A stretch of 64,000 bases of DNA, from NCBI RefSeq assembly GCF_001870785.1, contig NZ_MOLV01000028.1:39021-103020 (forward strand), read 5' to 3'. The stretch is from Exiguobacterium sp. KRL4. GTDB lineage: Bacteria; Bacillota; Bacilli; Exiguobacteriales; Exiguobacteriaceae. The notes under the pieces are model-generated. The model saw only the letters and a list, made by a program, of their open reading frames with translations. It was not told the DNA's origin and made no database searches. The position numbers were made by a program, and so were the translations under genes. Shown in pieces: positions 42,332 through 51,312 of the stretch; positions within the stretch are counted from its first letter, which is position 1; each line of letters starts with the position of its first letter.

Positions 42332-43981
42332 TTATTTCCCTTCGATGTACGTCCATTTGAACGAAGTATCCGCACCGACTTTGTGGTTAACGATTCCTTT
42401 AACGTAAGGTTTACGTAAGAGGGAAGCACCACGTTGGTACATGACGGAGATGGCTTGGTCGTCTTCAAGCAAGACTTTCTCAGCGTCTTTGAGTGACTGC
42501 CAGCGTTTTTCAGCATCCGTTTCCTTCATCGCTGATTTGATGAGTGAATCGTACTGATCGCTTGAGTAACCACCACGGTTGTAAGGTCCACCTGTCATCC
42601 ACATGTCGAGGAACGTCATTGGATCCTGGTAGTCAGGTCCCCAACCAGCGAATGAAAGTTCGAATTCACCTTTTGATTCAAGCTCTAGCTTGTTCTTGAA
42701 CGGTTGTTGTTTGATTGTGACTTCAAGACCTGGCAGGTTTTTCTCCCACTCGCCTTTGAGGTACTCAGAGATTTTCTTCGAGTTGTCATCATCGTATGAA
42801 AGAAGCTCAAGTTTGACCGTTTTCTTACCGACATCTTTCAGGCCTTTTTCGAATGATGCTTTTGCCGATGATGCGTCGAATGAACCAAAGCCTTCGTTAC
42901 CGTCACGGAAGTCTTTTCCGTCCGGACCTTTAGCAAATTCTTTTGGTACATAGTAGTAGGCAGGGATTGATCCATTGTTCAGGAGGACTTTTGCCATCTG
43001 CTCTTTGTCGTAACCCGAATCGATTGCTTTTCGGATGTCTTTGTTTTTAAGCAGTTCGTTTTTGAAGTTCATTTGGATGTAGTACATTGATGCGTCAAGT
43101 CGTGTATCGAACTCTTCGCTGTCTTTGTACTGATCGACGAACTCACTTGTCAGACCGACCGTATCGATGTCGCCTTTTTCATAGAGGTTGACGGCAGTCG
43201 AAGTTTCTTTAACAACCTTGTAGTTGACTTCTTCGAGTTTGACAGCATCTGCATCCCAGTATTGATCGTTTTTCTTGTAGCTCCAGCCGACTTCTGTTTT
43301 CCAGTCCGTCAATTGGAATGGTCCGTTGTAAAGGAAGTTTTCCGGATTCGTTGCGAAATCTTTTCCTTTTTCTTCGACGAATTCTTGTTTAAGCGGCATG
43401 AATGAACCGAAGCCCGTCAACGCTTTGAAATATTCAGCAGGTTGTGTCAATTTAACTTCCAGTGTCTTGTCGTCAACAGCCTTGACACCGACGTCAGCTG
43501 GTTTTCCTTTACCTGTGTTGTAAGCTTCCGCGCCGTCGATGACATACATGATGTACGCATATTGTGATCCGCTTTTTGGATCAAGGACACGTTTCCACGC
43601 ATATTCGAAGTCTTTTGCCGTGACGTCACTGCCGTCCGACCATTTAGAATCACGTAATTTGAATGTGTATGTAAGACCATCTTCAGAGACGTCTACACTT
43701 TCAGCGACACCAGGTGTTGCTTCTTGTTTCTCGTCAAGACGGAACAGACCTTCTTGGACGTTATTGAGGACTGTGAATGAAACGGAGTCCGTTGCGACCG
43801 TCGGGCTGAGTGCCGGGATATCTGAACCGCTTGTCAGGTTAAGGACCTGTTTGTCTGATGCCTTTTTCGTGTCGGTCGAACCTGAAGTATCTTTTGAATC
43901 ATCTGTAGAGGTACAAGCAGCGAGGCTTGATCCAGCGATTGTTAGAGCACCAACGAGTGCAAGTGTTTTTTTCTTCTTCAT
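42332..43981 (-). CDS. oligopeptide ABC transporter substrate-binding lipoprotein, OppA-like
   Basis: A 549-residue SBP_bac_5 family lipoprotein. The N-terminus has a signal with lipobox LAAC (Cys at residue 23), then a Ser/Thr/Asp-rich linker and the peptide-binding fold (EDGLTYTFKLRDSKWSDGS, TAKDFEYAWKRVLDP, AGWGPDYQDPMTFLDMW). It captures oligopeptides outside the membrane. No oppB/C/D/F genes are adjacent, so it probably serves a transporter encoded elsewhere. A long leader (43982 to about 44150) contains a stable hairpin. Confidence 0.93.
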   Translation of the reverse strand: MKKKKTLALVGALTIAGSSLAACTSTDDSKDTSGSTDTKKASDKQVLNLTSGSDIPALSPTVATDSVSFTVLNNVQEGLFRLDEKQEATPGVAESVDVSEDGLTYTFKLRDSKWSDGSDVTAKDFEYAWKRVLDPKSGSQYAYIMYVIDGAEAYNTGKGKPADVGVKAVDDKTLEVKLTQPAEYFKALTGFGSFMPLKQEFVEEKGKDFATNPENFLYNGPFQLTDWKTEVGWSYKKNDQYWDADAVKLEEVNYKVVKETSTAVNLYEKGDIDTVGLTSEFVDQYKDSEEFDTRLDASMYYIQMNFKNELLKNKDIRKAIDSGYDKEQMAKVLLNNGSIPAYYYVPKEFAKGPDGKDFRDGNEGFGSFDASSAKASFEKGLKDVGKKTVKLELLSYDDDNSKKISEYLKGEWEKNLPGLEVTIKQQPFKNKLELESKGEFELSFAGWGPDYQDPMTFLDMWMTGGPYNRGGYSSDQYDSLIKSAMKETDAEKRWQSLKDAEKVLLEDDQAISVMYQRGASLLRKPYVKGIVNHKVGADTSFKWTYIEGK

Positions 43982-44281
43982 AATGATAAGTTCCCTCCCA
44001 AGAATGAATATATATGATTGAAAAATGAGTACCGATTAGAATAGCGATCCGGTGTCCTATAAAAAAAATAAGAGGGGTCATCGCCTTTTATTTTGTTGAA
44101 GGAAAGCACCGGATCAACTTGTTACCAATAATAAATACAATATTCAGAAAAATCAATAGCTTATTTTCAGATTATTTCAAAATTATTAAAATTTCGTGTG
44201 TTATCAACGTTTTTTTTGTAAAAATAAATTTTCTCCAAGGATAATATCCAAGGATAATATTGGGAGGTAAAGATGATTATG
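43982..44281 (-). promoter_or_regulatory. leader/intergenic region of the oppA-like gene
   Basis: 300 bp without a gene. On the minus strand GATCCGGTG/CACCGGATC (44107-44115 with 44046-44054), extended by a TCCT/AGGA helix, closes a 50-nt loop upstream of oppA. Further out are a 13-bp tandem repeat CCAAGGATAATAT (44236-44261) and A/T-rich DNA. A GGGAGG followed by an 11-codon ORF (44274-44309, plus strand) overlaps the bcp terminator and is probably chance. Confidence 0.4.
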
Positions 44282-44316
44282 AAAATTAAAACACGCTATC
44301 AGCAATAGCGTGTTTG
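44282..44316 (-). terminator. terminator of the lipoprotein-bcp operon
   Basis: AAACACGCTAT / ATAGCGTGTTT perfect 11-bp stem (44290-44300 with 44306-44316) followed on the minus strand by TTTTAATTTT, 8 nt after the bcp stop. Confidence 0.88.
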
Positions 44317-44323
44317 AGGTGGG

Positions 44324-44773
44324 TCAGTTGAGTTGATCGAGGAAGGAAAGTGCTTCTGTGACATGATCTTTGACTTTGACGGACCGCCATTCCTGAATCA
44401 ATTCACCGGATTCATTGATTAAAAATGTGGAACGGACGATTCCATAATATTCCTTACCGTAGTTTTTCTTGAGCTGCCAGACACCATATTGTTCACAGAC
44501 GCTGTGGTCGACATCCGATAGAAGTTCGAAAGGAAGTTCGTATTTTGAGATAAAGTTCTGGTGCCTTTTCTGGCTGTCGGCCGAGACACCGAGAATGACC
44601 GTATTTTTAGCAGCAAAGGCTTCCGTTGCATCACGGAAATCACAGGCTTCGGTCGTACAGCCCGGTGTAGAATCTTTTGGATAAAAGTAGAGAACGACTT
44701 TTTTTCCGCGATAATCGCTCAACGAAATCAGTTCTCCTTGTGCATTCGGAAGGGTAAAATCAAGTGTGCTCAT
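44324..44773 (-). CDS. bcp: thioredoxin-dependent thiol peroxidase Bcp (peroxiredoxin Q)
   Basis: A 149-residue atypical 2-Cys peroxiredoxin that reduces peroxides using thioredoxin. The peroxidatic cysteine Cys39 lies in DSTPGCTTEACDF with the resolving-type Cys44 five residues later, the BCP/PrxQ arrangement. The N-terminus DFTLPNAQGELISLSDYRGK and the LLSDVDHSVCEQYGVW region fit the family. It follows the lipoprotein gene by 12 bp and ends at a terminator. Confidence 0.96.
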   Translation of the reverse strand: MSTLDFTLPNAQGELISLSDYRGKKVVLYFYPKDSTPGCTTEACDFRDATEAFAAKNTVILGVSADSQKRHQNFISKYELPFELLSDVDHSVCEQYGVWQLKKNYGKEYYGIVRSTFLINESGELIQEWRSVKVKDHVTEALSFLDQLN

Positions 44774-44785
44774 AGTAGTTCCTCC

Positions 44786-45628
44786 TTAACCAAGTTCCAT
44801 GTTCAATTGGTCGGCGTATTTTTCAAGCTTCTTTTGCAAGCTTTCCTTTAAGGGATCAAGGGCGATCAAATATTTTTCGAAGTCTGTTCCGGCTTTTGCC
44901 GTCTTCAGCAACAAGGCTTGTTCATCACGGTACCAGTCGGCGTAATCTTCATAATAGTCGACCAGCGTCTCTGGATTCCCTTCATTGCCAAGCGCTTGAC
45001 CGTAAATCATCAGGATATTACTGTTCATCTCAAGCGCCATATAATCCGTCTGGGCATTGACGCGTGTGAAGACTTCATCCTGTTGATCTTCCTTCGTATT
45101 ACCGACTGCTTCCGCTGCTTTCGCGTTGACACCATATTCATCGGCATTAAAGGAATCGAACATCGAGGCGAGCGTCGTAAAGACGGCAGGCTCAAACGTC
45201 GTCGGTACGATGACGACTTTCCATGCATCATCTTGCTTCAGGAACAGCTTTGATGCTCGGTTTGGCAGCGGGGAGCCGTCTTCATCATTAAACTCGTGAA
45301 TGATGTACGCCACGTCCCCTTTCTGAAAACTTTTGACGACCTTACCCGGTTTGATTTTTAAGTTTTTAGCACCAAGCATGGCAGGGCGGAGTAATTTTTC
45401 ATCTCCTGTATATTCAACCCGGGCAAGGGCCTTGGCGTCAGCCGTACCGGACTGTCCGACGGTTTGTTGGTACGTCTTGTACACGTCGAGGACGTCTTGA
45501 CTTGCCTGTTTGGTTTGTTTCGTTTCCGTGGACTTCGGGGATTCAGTATCAGTAGACGGGGCAGAATCGTTTCCGCATCCGACGAGGATGAGACTCGTTG
45601 ATGCCAGTATCGTCAGCAATCGTTTCAT
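44786..45628 (-). CDS. hypothetical lipoprotein in operon with bcp
   Basis: A 280-residue predicted lipoprotein: basic start, hydrophobic run and lipobox LVGC with Cys at residue 18, then a low-complexity Ser/Thr/Lys linker (residues 20-45). The mature domain is mostly alpha-helical and charged, with a hydrophobic beta-like stretch (VAYIIHEFNDEDG, WKVVIVPTTFEP). No family recognised. GGAGGAACC precedes the ATG. Its stop is 12 bp from bcp, so it is co-transcribed with the peroxidase; a link to envelope oxidative stress is only a guess. Confidence 0.8.
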   Translation of the reverse strand: MKRLLTILASTSLILVGCGNDSAPSTDTESPKSTETKQTKQASQDVLDVYKTYQQTVGQSGTADAKALARVEYTGDEKLLRPAMLGAKNLKIKPGKVVKSFQKGDVAYIIHEFNDEDGSPLPNRASKLFLKQDDAWKVVIVPTTFEPAVFTTLASMFDSFNADEYGVNAKAAEAVGNTKEDQQDEVFTRVNAQTDYMALEMNSNILMIYGQALGNEGNPETLVDYYEDYADWYRDEQALLLKTAKAGTDFEKYLIALDPLKESLQKKLEKYADQLNMELG

Positions 45629-45739
45629 TTCTGGTTCCTCCTAATGAAAAACATCAATACTCTGTGTCTTCACCATACAGGAAATTCGCTTTTTTGAGTA
45701 GGGAATAGGTACACTAACATAAAGGAGAGTGGGTTCAAG

Positions 45740-46027
45740 ATGAAAATTCACGTAACAGATGAGGCATTACAGTATTTTAAAGAAGAGATGGAAGCAAAAG
45801 AAGGCGATACGATCCGTTTCTTCGCGAAATACGGCGGTTCAACGGATTTAACGCAAGGATTCTCAGTTGGTGTCCACATGGAAGCGGTGGACCGGGCGGC
45901 GGTCGAAGAAGTCGTCGACGGGATTCATTTCGTCGTATCGGATCAAGATGACTGGCTCTTCCAAGGACAAGATGTCCAAGTATCCGTTCAAAACGAAGAG
46001 ATCGTCTTTTCCCAAGCGAAACAATAA
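45740..46027 (+). CDS. HesB/YneR-like protein
   Basis: A 95-residue protein resembling B. subtilis YneR, a HesB-superfamily member: KIHVTDEALQYFKEEME, GDTIRFFAKYGGS, and a beta-rich C-terminus. Unlike scaffold-type HesB/IscA proteins it has no cysteine at all, so it cannot hold an Fe-S cluster in the usual way. AAGGAG lies upstream of the ATG. It is monocistronic, followed by a terminator; function unknown. Confidence 0.83.
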   Translation: MKIHVTDEALQYFKEEMEAKEGDTIRFFAKYGGSTDLTQGFSVGVHMEAVDRAAVEEVVDGIHFVVSDQDDWLFQGQDVQVSVQNEEIVFSQAKQ

Positions 46028-46032
46028 GTGGA

Positions 46033-46071
46033 GAATGAAGGGGACCAAATTGGTCTGCTTCATTTTTTTTG
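46033..46071 (+). terminator. terminator of the HesB-like gene
   Basis: AATGAAGGGGACCAA / TTGGTCTGCTTCATT imperfect hairpin followed by T8. Confidence 0.85.
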
Positions 46072-46081
46072 TCTAGAATAA

Positions 46082-46130
46082 TTGTAAGCGACGACATGCT
46101 TCTGTACAATGGAGAATGTAAGCGATTAAA
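46082..46130 (+). promoter_or_regulatory. rocA promoter overlapped by two cre-like boxes
   Basis: TTGTAA (46082-46087), 17-nt spacer, TACAAT (46105-46110). TGTAAGCGACGACA (46083-46096) covers the -35 region and TGTAAGCGATTAAA (46117-46130) covers the start of the transcript. Each departs from the cre consensus at one position. CcpA repression of proline degradation is the likely meaning. Confidence 0.6.
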
Positions 46131-46154
46131 AGCAAGTATAAAGGGGGAATAGAG

Positions 46155-47699
46155 ATGATTCCGTACAAACACGAACCATTCACGGACTTCTCACAAGAAG
46201 CAAACAAGAAAGCGTTCGAAGAGGCGCTTGAACTTGTATCAAAAGAGCTTGGCAAGGATTATCCACTCGTCATCGGGGGAGAACGTGTGACGACAGAAGA
46301 TAAGATCGTTTCTGTCAATCCGGCAAACAAAGAAGAAATCGTCGGACGCGTCTCAAAAGCAACACAGGCACACGCTGAAGATGCGATGCAGGCGGCAGTC
46401 AAAGCATTTGAGACGTGGAAATTCGTTAATCCGAGTGTTCGTGCGGACGTCTTATTCAAAGCGGCGAACATCATCCGTAAACGAAAACATGAATTCTCAG
46501 CCTATCTCGTCAAAGAAGCAGGTAAACCATGGAACGAAGCGGATGCGGATACAGCAGAAGCGATCGACTTCCTTGAGTATTATGCACGTCAGATGCTTAT
46601 CTTAAAAGAAGGTAAAAAAGTTGAAAGCCGTCCGGGCGAATACAACCGGTACGACTACATTCCACTTGGCGTCGGCGTCATCATCTCACCATGGAACTTC
46701 CCACTCGCGATCATGGCAGGAACAGCGGTTGCTGCGATCGTGGCAGGTAACCCGATTCTCTTGAAACCGGCATCGACGACACCGGTCGTCGCTGCAAAAT
46801 TCGTTGAAGTCATGGAACAGGCGGGCCTTCCGGCTGGCGTCTTGAACTTCATTCCAGGACCAGGCGCGGAAGTCGGAGATTACCTCGTTGATCACCCGAA
46901 AACACGTTTCATCAGCTTCACTGGTTCACGTGATGTCGGACTCCGCATCAACGAACGTGCTTCAAAATTGAACGATGGTCAAATCTGGCTCAAACGCGTT
47001 ATCGCGGAAATGGGCGGAAAAGACACGATGGTCATCGATGAGTCGGCTGATCTCGACTACGCGGCAGACATGATCACAAAAGCGGCATTTGGTTTCTCAG
47101 GACAAAAATGTTCAGCTTGTTCACGTGTCGTCGCACTCGATTCTGTTTACGACGAGTTGCTCGCAAAAGTCGTCGAAAACACAAACAAACTCAGTATCGG
47201 TAACCCGGTTGACGTGACGAACAACGTTGGACCTGTCATTGATGCAGCAGCTTTCAAGAAAATCACATCGTACTTCGATGTCGCAAAACAAGAAGGACGG
47301 ATTGCAGCAGGTGGTACGGCGGATGATTCTACAGGATACTTCGTTTCTCCTACAATCGTCGCTGACGTGCAACCGACCGATCGTCTGATGCAAGAAGAAA
47401 TCTTTGGACCAGTCGTTGCCTTCACGAAAGCAAAAGACTTCAAAGAAGCGATCGACATCGCGAACAACACAGAGTATGGTTTGACGGGTGCCGTCATCAC
47501 TCAAGACCGTACGAATCAGGAATACGCGCGTGCGAACTTCCATGTCGGTAACCTCTACTTCAATCGTAGCTGTACGGGCGCAATCGTTGGGTACCAACCG
47601 TTTGGCGGATTCAACATGTCAGGAACGGATTCCAAAGCAGGCGGACCGGATTACTTGACTTTACATCTTCAAGCAAAAACTACTTCTGAAATGTTCTAA
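46155..47699 (+). CDS. rocA: 1-pyrroline-5-carboxylate dehydrogenase (RocA/PruA)
   Basis: NAD-dependent aldehyde dehydrogenase that oxidises L-glutamate 5-semialdehyde to glutamate, the second step of proline (and arginine) breakdown. The 514 residues match the RocA/PruA length. The catalytic cysteine is in [13 protein letters not shown], the general-base glutamate in IAEMGGKD, and the Rossmann region in [17 protein letters not shown] is the NAD-binding loop. GGGGG precedes the ATG. The proline importer putP lies 72 bp downstream on the same strand, forming a proline-utilisation pair. The proline dehydrogenase gene is not in the window. Confidence 0.95.
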   Translation: MIPYKHEPFTDFSQEANKKAFEEALELVSKELGKDYPLVIGGERVTTEDKIVSVNPANKEEIVGRVSKATQAHAEDAMQAAVKAFETWKFVNPSVRADVLFKAANIIRKRKHEFSAYLVKEAGKPWNEADADTAEAIDFLEYYARQMLILKEGKKVESRPGEYNRYDYIPLGVGVIISPWNFPLAIMAGTAVAAIVAGNPILLKPASTTPVVAAKFVEVMEQAGLPAGVLNFIPGPGAEVGDYLVDHPKTRFISFTGSRDVGLRINERASKLNDGQIWLKRVIAEMGGKDTMVIDESADLDYAADMITKAAFGFSGQKCSACSRVVALDSVYDELLAKVVENTNKLSIGNPVDVTNNVGPVIDAAAFKKITSYFDVAKQEGRIAAGGTADDSTGYFVSPTIVADVQPTDRLMQEEIFGPVVAFTKAKDFKEAIDIANNTEYGLTGAVITQDRTNQEYARANFHVGNLYFNRSCTGAIVGYQPFGGFNMSGTDSKAGGPDYLTLHLQAKTTSEMF

Positions 47700-47771
47700 A
47701 ATGATGTTTAATAGATGAAACGGGTATGCGACCTGCATATCCGTTTTTCTTTAGAAAAGGGGGAGCACGAG

Positions 47772-49283
47772 ATGAACGGAATGTGGTTCGCAATTTTGTT
47801 GTATCTAGGTTTGATGGTCACGCTAGGCGTCGTCGCGTATTATCGAACAAAAAACATGAATGATTATATGCTTGGAGGACGGACGATTGGACCTGTCGTC
47901 ACAGCGCTCTCAGCAGGGGCAAGTGACATGAGTGGGTGGTTGTTGATGGGATTACCCGGCGCGATGTTTGCAACTGGTCTGTCCAGTGGTTGGATCGTCA
48001 TCGGATTATTACTAGGGGCTTATGCCAACTGGTTGCTCGTTGCACCACGTCTGCGTGCTTATACGGCACATGCCGGGGACGCCATCACGATTCCCGACTA
48101 CTTTGAAAAACGATTCCACGATAAAAGTGGTGTCCTGCGTACAGTTTCAGCTGGAGTTATCTTAATATTCTTTATAATGTACGCATCAAGCGGTTTTGTC
48201 GCCGGCGGTCGTTTGTTTGAATCGGTCTTCGGGCTCGAATATACAACCGGCTTATGGATTTTGGCAGGTGTCGTCATCGCCTATGTCTTCCTCGGCGGAT
48301 TCCTCGCTGTCAGTTGGACGGACGTCGTCCAAGGAATGATCATGGTCATCGCCTTGTTGATCGTCCCAGCGGTCACGTTGACACTCAGTGGTGGGATCAA
48401 TGAGACACTCGAGACGATTCGCTCGACGGATGGTTCAAAACTCGAGTTGTTCAAAGGAACGACAGTCATCGGGATCGTCTCCTTGCTGGCCTGGGGACTC
48501 GGTTATTTCGGTCAGCCGCACATCATCGTCCGTTTTATGGCGATTCGTAACCTTCACGAGATGAAAACAGCTCGTCGGGTCGGAATGATTTGGATGACGT
48601 TTTCAATCGTCGGAGCGATGGTGACGGGCTTGTTCGGATACGCTTACTTTACACAACAAGGTGGCACGCTCAACAATCCGGAGAACGTCTTCATTCAATT
48701 GTCGCGCGATCTTTTCCCAGGGTTCGTGACGGGCTTGTTGCTTGCAGCGTTACTTGCTGCCATCATGTCGACAATCTCGACGCAATTGCTCGTCTCGTCG
48801 AGTGCCGCAACAAACGATTTCTATCAACGTTTCCTGAAACGAAATGCATCGGATAAAGAGTTGATGGTCATGGGACGCGTCATGGTTCTTGTCGTCGCAC
48901 TCCTTGCGATTGCTTTATCGTTTGGTGCTCAGAAATCGATTCTGACACTCGTGGGTTATGCCTGGGCTGGATTCGGTGCTGCGTTTGGACCGGTCGTCTT
49001 GTTCAGTTTATTATGGCGCCGGATGAATAAAACAGGAGCACTTGCTTCGATGGTGACAGGATCTGTCGTCGTCATTGCCTGGATTTTAGTCAAACTGTAT
49101 GTCAAAGATTTACCGTTTTATATCTCGGAGATGTATGAGATGATTCCAGCTTTCCTCGCTTCGACGGTTGCACTCGTCGTCGGCAGTCTCGTCACGAAAG
49201 CACCGAGTCAAGCGATCTATGATGAATTTGATGAAGTACAAGCCCAGCTCAAAGGGGCGGAGCCACAACGGAAAGTCGTTTAA
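47772..49283 (+). CDS. putP: sodium/proline symporter PutP
   Basis: A 503-residue sodium:solute symporter with 12-13 transmembrane helices. PutP-specific sequence includes YMLGGRTIGPVVTALSAGAS, DMSGWLLMGLPGA and AIMSTISTQLLVSSSAATND, with the Na+-site residues in the conserved helix breaks. It imports proline with Na+. The start MNGMWFAILL at 47772 has GGGGGAG upstream; an ATG at 47715 in the same frame encodes a non-membrane leader and is rejected. It is co-oriented with rocA and probably shares its promoter. A strong terminator follows. Confidence 0.94.
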   Translation: MNGMWFAILLYLGLMVTLGVVAYYRTKNMNDYMLGGRTIGPVVTALSAGASDMSGWLLMGLPGAMFATGLSSGWIVIGLLLGAYANWLLVAPRLRAYTAHAGDAITIPDYFEKRFHDKSGVLRTVSAGVILIFFIMYASSGFVAGGRLFESVFGLEYTTGLWILAGVVIAYVFLGGFLAVSWTDVVQGMIMVIALLIVPAVTLTLSGGINETLETIRSTDGSKLELFKGTTVIGIVSLLAWGLGYFGQPHIIVRFMAIRNLHEMKTARRVGMIWMTFSIVGAMVTGLFGYAYFTQQGGTLNNPENVFIQLSRDLFPGFVTGLLLAALLAAIMSTISTQLLVSSSAATNDFYQRFLKRNASDKELMVMGRVMVLVVALLAIALSFGAQKSILTLVGYAWAGFGAAFGPVVLFSLLWRRMNKTGALASMVTGSVVVIAWILVKLYVKDLPFYISEMYEMIPAFLASTVALVVGSLVTKAPSQAIYDEFDEVQAQLKGAEPQRKVV

Positions 49284-49292
49284 TGACGAGTT

Positions 49293-49331
49293 CAAAGGAA
49301 TGTGAGGGGGGGACTTCTCACATTCCTTTTT
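49293..49331 (+). terminator. terminator of rocA-putP
   Basis: AAAGGAATGTGAG / CTCACATTCCTTT hairpin with a G-rich loop and T5, just after the putP stop. Confidence 0.88.
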
Positions 49332-49370
49332 CAATGGTTAATTTTAGAATATTCAGTTTTTTTGTTTTGC

Positions 49371-49479
49371 TTGTCGGTAGCTCGGGTAATTCATAACTAG
49401 AAGCTTTCTGCCCGGAAGCTTTGCTACCCCCATAAGGACGATGGTGCGGACCTCCCCCCGATGCACCATCGTCTTTTTT
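49371..49479 (+). ncRNA. structured segment with own terminator upstream of gatC (candidate leader or small RNA)
   Basis: GGTAGC (49376-49381) pairs with GCTACC (49423-49428); inside it CGGG pairs with CCCG, and two self-complementary AAGCTT words lie in loop and stem. Immediately after comes an intrinsic terminator, GACGATGGTGC / GCACCATCGTC plus T6 (49437-49479). The pattern of aptamer-like fold then terminator precedes gatC by 70 nt. I recognise no riboswitch family, and no strong promoter is seen before it. Confidence 0.4.
49436..49479 (+). terminator. intrinsic terminator before gatC
   Basis: 11-bp stem GACGATGGTGC / GCACCATCGTC with a 15-nt C-rich loop and six T residues. Confidence 0.85.
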
Positions 49480-49549
49480 GTCTGGACAAAAAGTGCTATG
49501 ATTAGAAATAGTGTAAAATATATTGAAAAAGTTCCGGAGGTGGAATCAG

Positions 49550-49840
49550 ATGGCAAAGATTAATGAAGAGCAAGTCCGCCATGTGGCGCATTTAGCACGT
49601 CTCGCCGTAACAGATGAAGAAGTCCAACAATTTACCGTTCAACTCGAGAAGATTCTTGGGTTCGCTGAACAATTAAATGAGCTCGATACGACAGGGGTCG
49701 AACCGACGACACACGTCCTCGATCTTAAAAACGTCTTGCGTAAAGACGAAGTACGCCCATCACTTCCGCGCACGGAAGTAGAACGACTCGCACCTGATTG
49801 GGAAGACGGACAAGTCCGTGTCCCGGCAGTGTTCGAATAA
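49550..49840 (+). CDS. gatC: Asp-tRNA(Asn)/Glu-tRNA(Gln) amidotransferase subunit GatC
   Basis: The 96-residue GatC subunit wraps around GatA and stabilises the GatCAB complex, which converts misacylated Glu-tRNA(Gln) and Asp-tRNA(Asn) to the correct amide forms. The sequence [19 protein letters not shown] start ([15 protein letters not shown]), [16 protein letters not shown] and [11 protein letters not shown] are typical. ATG at 49550 follows CCGGAGGTGG. It is first in gatCAB. Confidence 0.95.
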   Translation: MAKINEEQVRHVAHLARLAVTDEEVQQFTVQLEKILGFAEQLNELDTTGVEPTTHVLDLKNVLRKDEVRPSLPRTEVERLAPDWEDGQVRVPAVFE

Positions 49841-49856
49841 GGAGGAGACCACCGAT

Positions 49857-51299
49857 ATGTCACTTTTTGAACATGGTGTAAAGAACTTACACACACTCGT
49901 CAAAGATGGGGAAGTTAAGGTATCTGAACTTGTCCAAGAATCCTTTGACCGGATTGACCGCGTTGATGGAAAAATCGGAGCCTTTTTGTCTCTGAATGAA
50001 GATGCTTTCGAACAAGCAAAACGAATGGATGAAATCGCAAAACACGAAGCAAGCCCGTTATTCGGTTTGCCGATTGGTGTCAAAGATAACATCGTCACAA
50101 AAGGAATGACGACGACATGTGGTTCGAAGTTCCTTGAAAACTTCGTCCCGGCTCACGACGCGACGGTCGTCGAACGTCTGCATGAAGCAGGCGCCGTCAC
50201 AATCGGGAAGTTGAACATGGATGAGTTTGCGATGGGTTCTTCAAACGAAAACTCAGCGTATAAACCGGTTCGCAACCCGTGGAACACAAAACACGTACCG
50301 GGCGGTTCGTCAGGCGGTTCAGCAGCAGCAGTCGCAGCAGGAGAAGTGTTGTTCAGCTTAGGTTCAGATACAGGCGGTTCGATCCGTCAGCCCGCTGCAT
50401 ACTGTGGCGTCGTCGGTTTAAAACCGACATATGGTCTCGTCTCACGTTTCGGACTCGTTGCCTTCGCCTCGTCACTTGACCAAATCGGACCGGTAACACG
50501 GACTGTCGAAGATAATGCCTACTTGCTCAGCGCGATCGCCGGTCATTGTGACATGGATTCGACGTCAGCAAACGTCAATCCGACCGATTATACACAAGCG
50601 TTGACAGGAGATATCAAGGGCTTGAAGATTGCCGTTCCGAAAGAGTACTTCGGAGAAGGAATCAGTGAAGGTGTCAAAGAGAACATCCGCACAGCGATCA
50701 AGAAACTGGAATCGCTTGGCGCGACGGTCGACGAAGTCTCACTGCCGAACTCGAAATATGCCCTCGCGACGTATTACTTACTCGCTTCTTCGGAAGCCTC
50801 ATCGAACTTGGCTCGTTTTGACGGAATCCGTTATGGTGTCCGTGCCGAGGCAGACGCACTAGAAGACGTCTTCAAGTATTCGCGCGCACAAGGTTTTGGT
50901 GACGAAGTCAAACGCCGGATCATGCTCGGAACGTATGCTCTCAGCTCAGGCTATTACGATGCGTACTATAAAAAAGCACAGCAAGCGCGGACATTGATCA
51001 AACAAGATTTCGACAACGTTCTCGCAAACTATGATGTCATCATCGGACCAACCGCACCGACGCCAGCGTTTGAGCTTGGTGCTCAAAATGATGATCCGGT
51101 CACGATGTATGCCAACGACATCCTGACGATTCCAATCAACTTGGCTGGTGTGCCAGCGATTTCGGTTCCAGCCGGTTTCGTCGACGGATTACCGGTCGGT
51201 CTGCAAATCATCGGAAAACACTTTGACGAGGCGACGATTTACCGTGCTGCGCATGCATTCGAGCTTGCGACCGGCGGATTCGCGCTTCCGAAGCTATAA
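49857..51299 (+). CDS. gatA: Asp-tRNA(Asn)/Glu-tRNA(Gln) amidotransferase subunit GatA
   Basis: Glutaminase subunit of GatCAB, 480 residues, amidase-signature family: it releases ammonia from glutamine and channels it to GatB. The Ser-cisSer-Lys catalytic set is visible as the lysine in [14 protein letters not shown] and the serines in [16 protein letters not shown] plus [11 protein letters not shown]. The start [12 protein letters not shown] at 49857 has GGAGGAG upstream; upstream in-frame codons overlap gatC. gatB follows 13 bp later. Confidence 0.97.
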   Translation: MSLFEHGVKNLHTLVKDGEVKVSELVQESFDRIDRVDGKIGAFLSLNEDAFEQAKRMDEIAKHEASPLFGLPIGVKDNIVTKGMTTTCGSKFLENFVPAHDATVVERLHEAGAVTIGKLNMDEFAMGSSNENSAYKPVRNPWNTKHVPGGSSGGSAAAVAAGEVLFSLGSDTGGSIRQPAAYCGVVGLKPTYGLVSRFGLVAFASSLDQIGPVTRTVEDNAYLLSAIAGHCDMDSTSANVNPTDYTQALTGDIKGLKIAVPKEYFGEGISEGVKENIRTAIKKLESLGATVDEVSLPNSKYALATYYLLASSEASSNLARFDGIRYGVRAEADALEDVFKYSRAQGFGDEVKRRIMLGTYALSSGYYDAYYKKAQQARTLIKQDFDNVLANYDVIIGPTAPTPAFELGAQNDDPVTMYANDILTIPINLAGVPAISVPAGFVDGLPVGLQIIGKHFDEATIYRAAHAFELATGGFALPKL

Positions 51300-51312
51300 A
51301 GGAGAATGCCTT

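Noticed and set aside
42178..42360. 60-codon plus-strand ORF upstream of the HNH-repeat gene
   Set aside because: Crosses the oppA terminator, lacks a ribosome site and has no recognisable sequence.
44274..44309. 11-codon ORF after GGGAGG, followed by a hairpin, resembling a leader peptide
   Set aside because: The hairpin is fully explained as the bcp terminator on the minus strand, and no plus-strand gene follows to be regulated.
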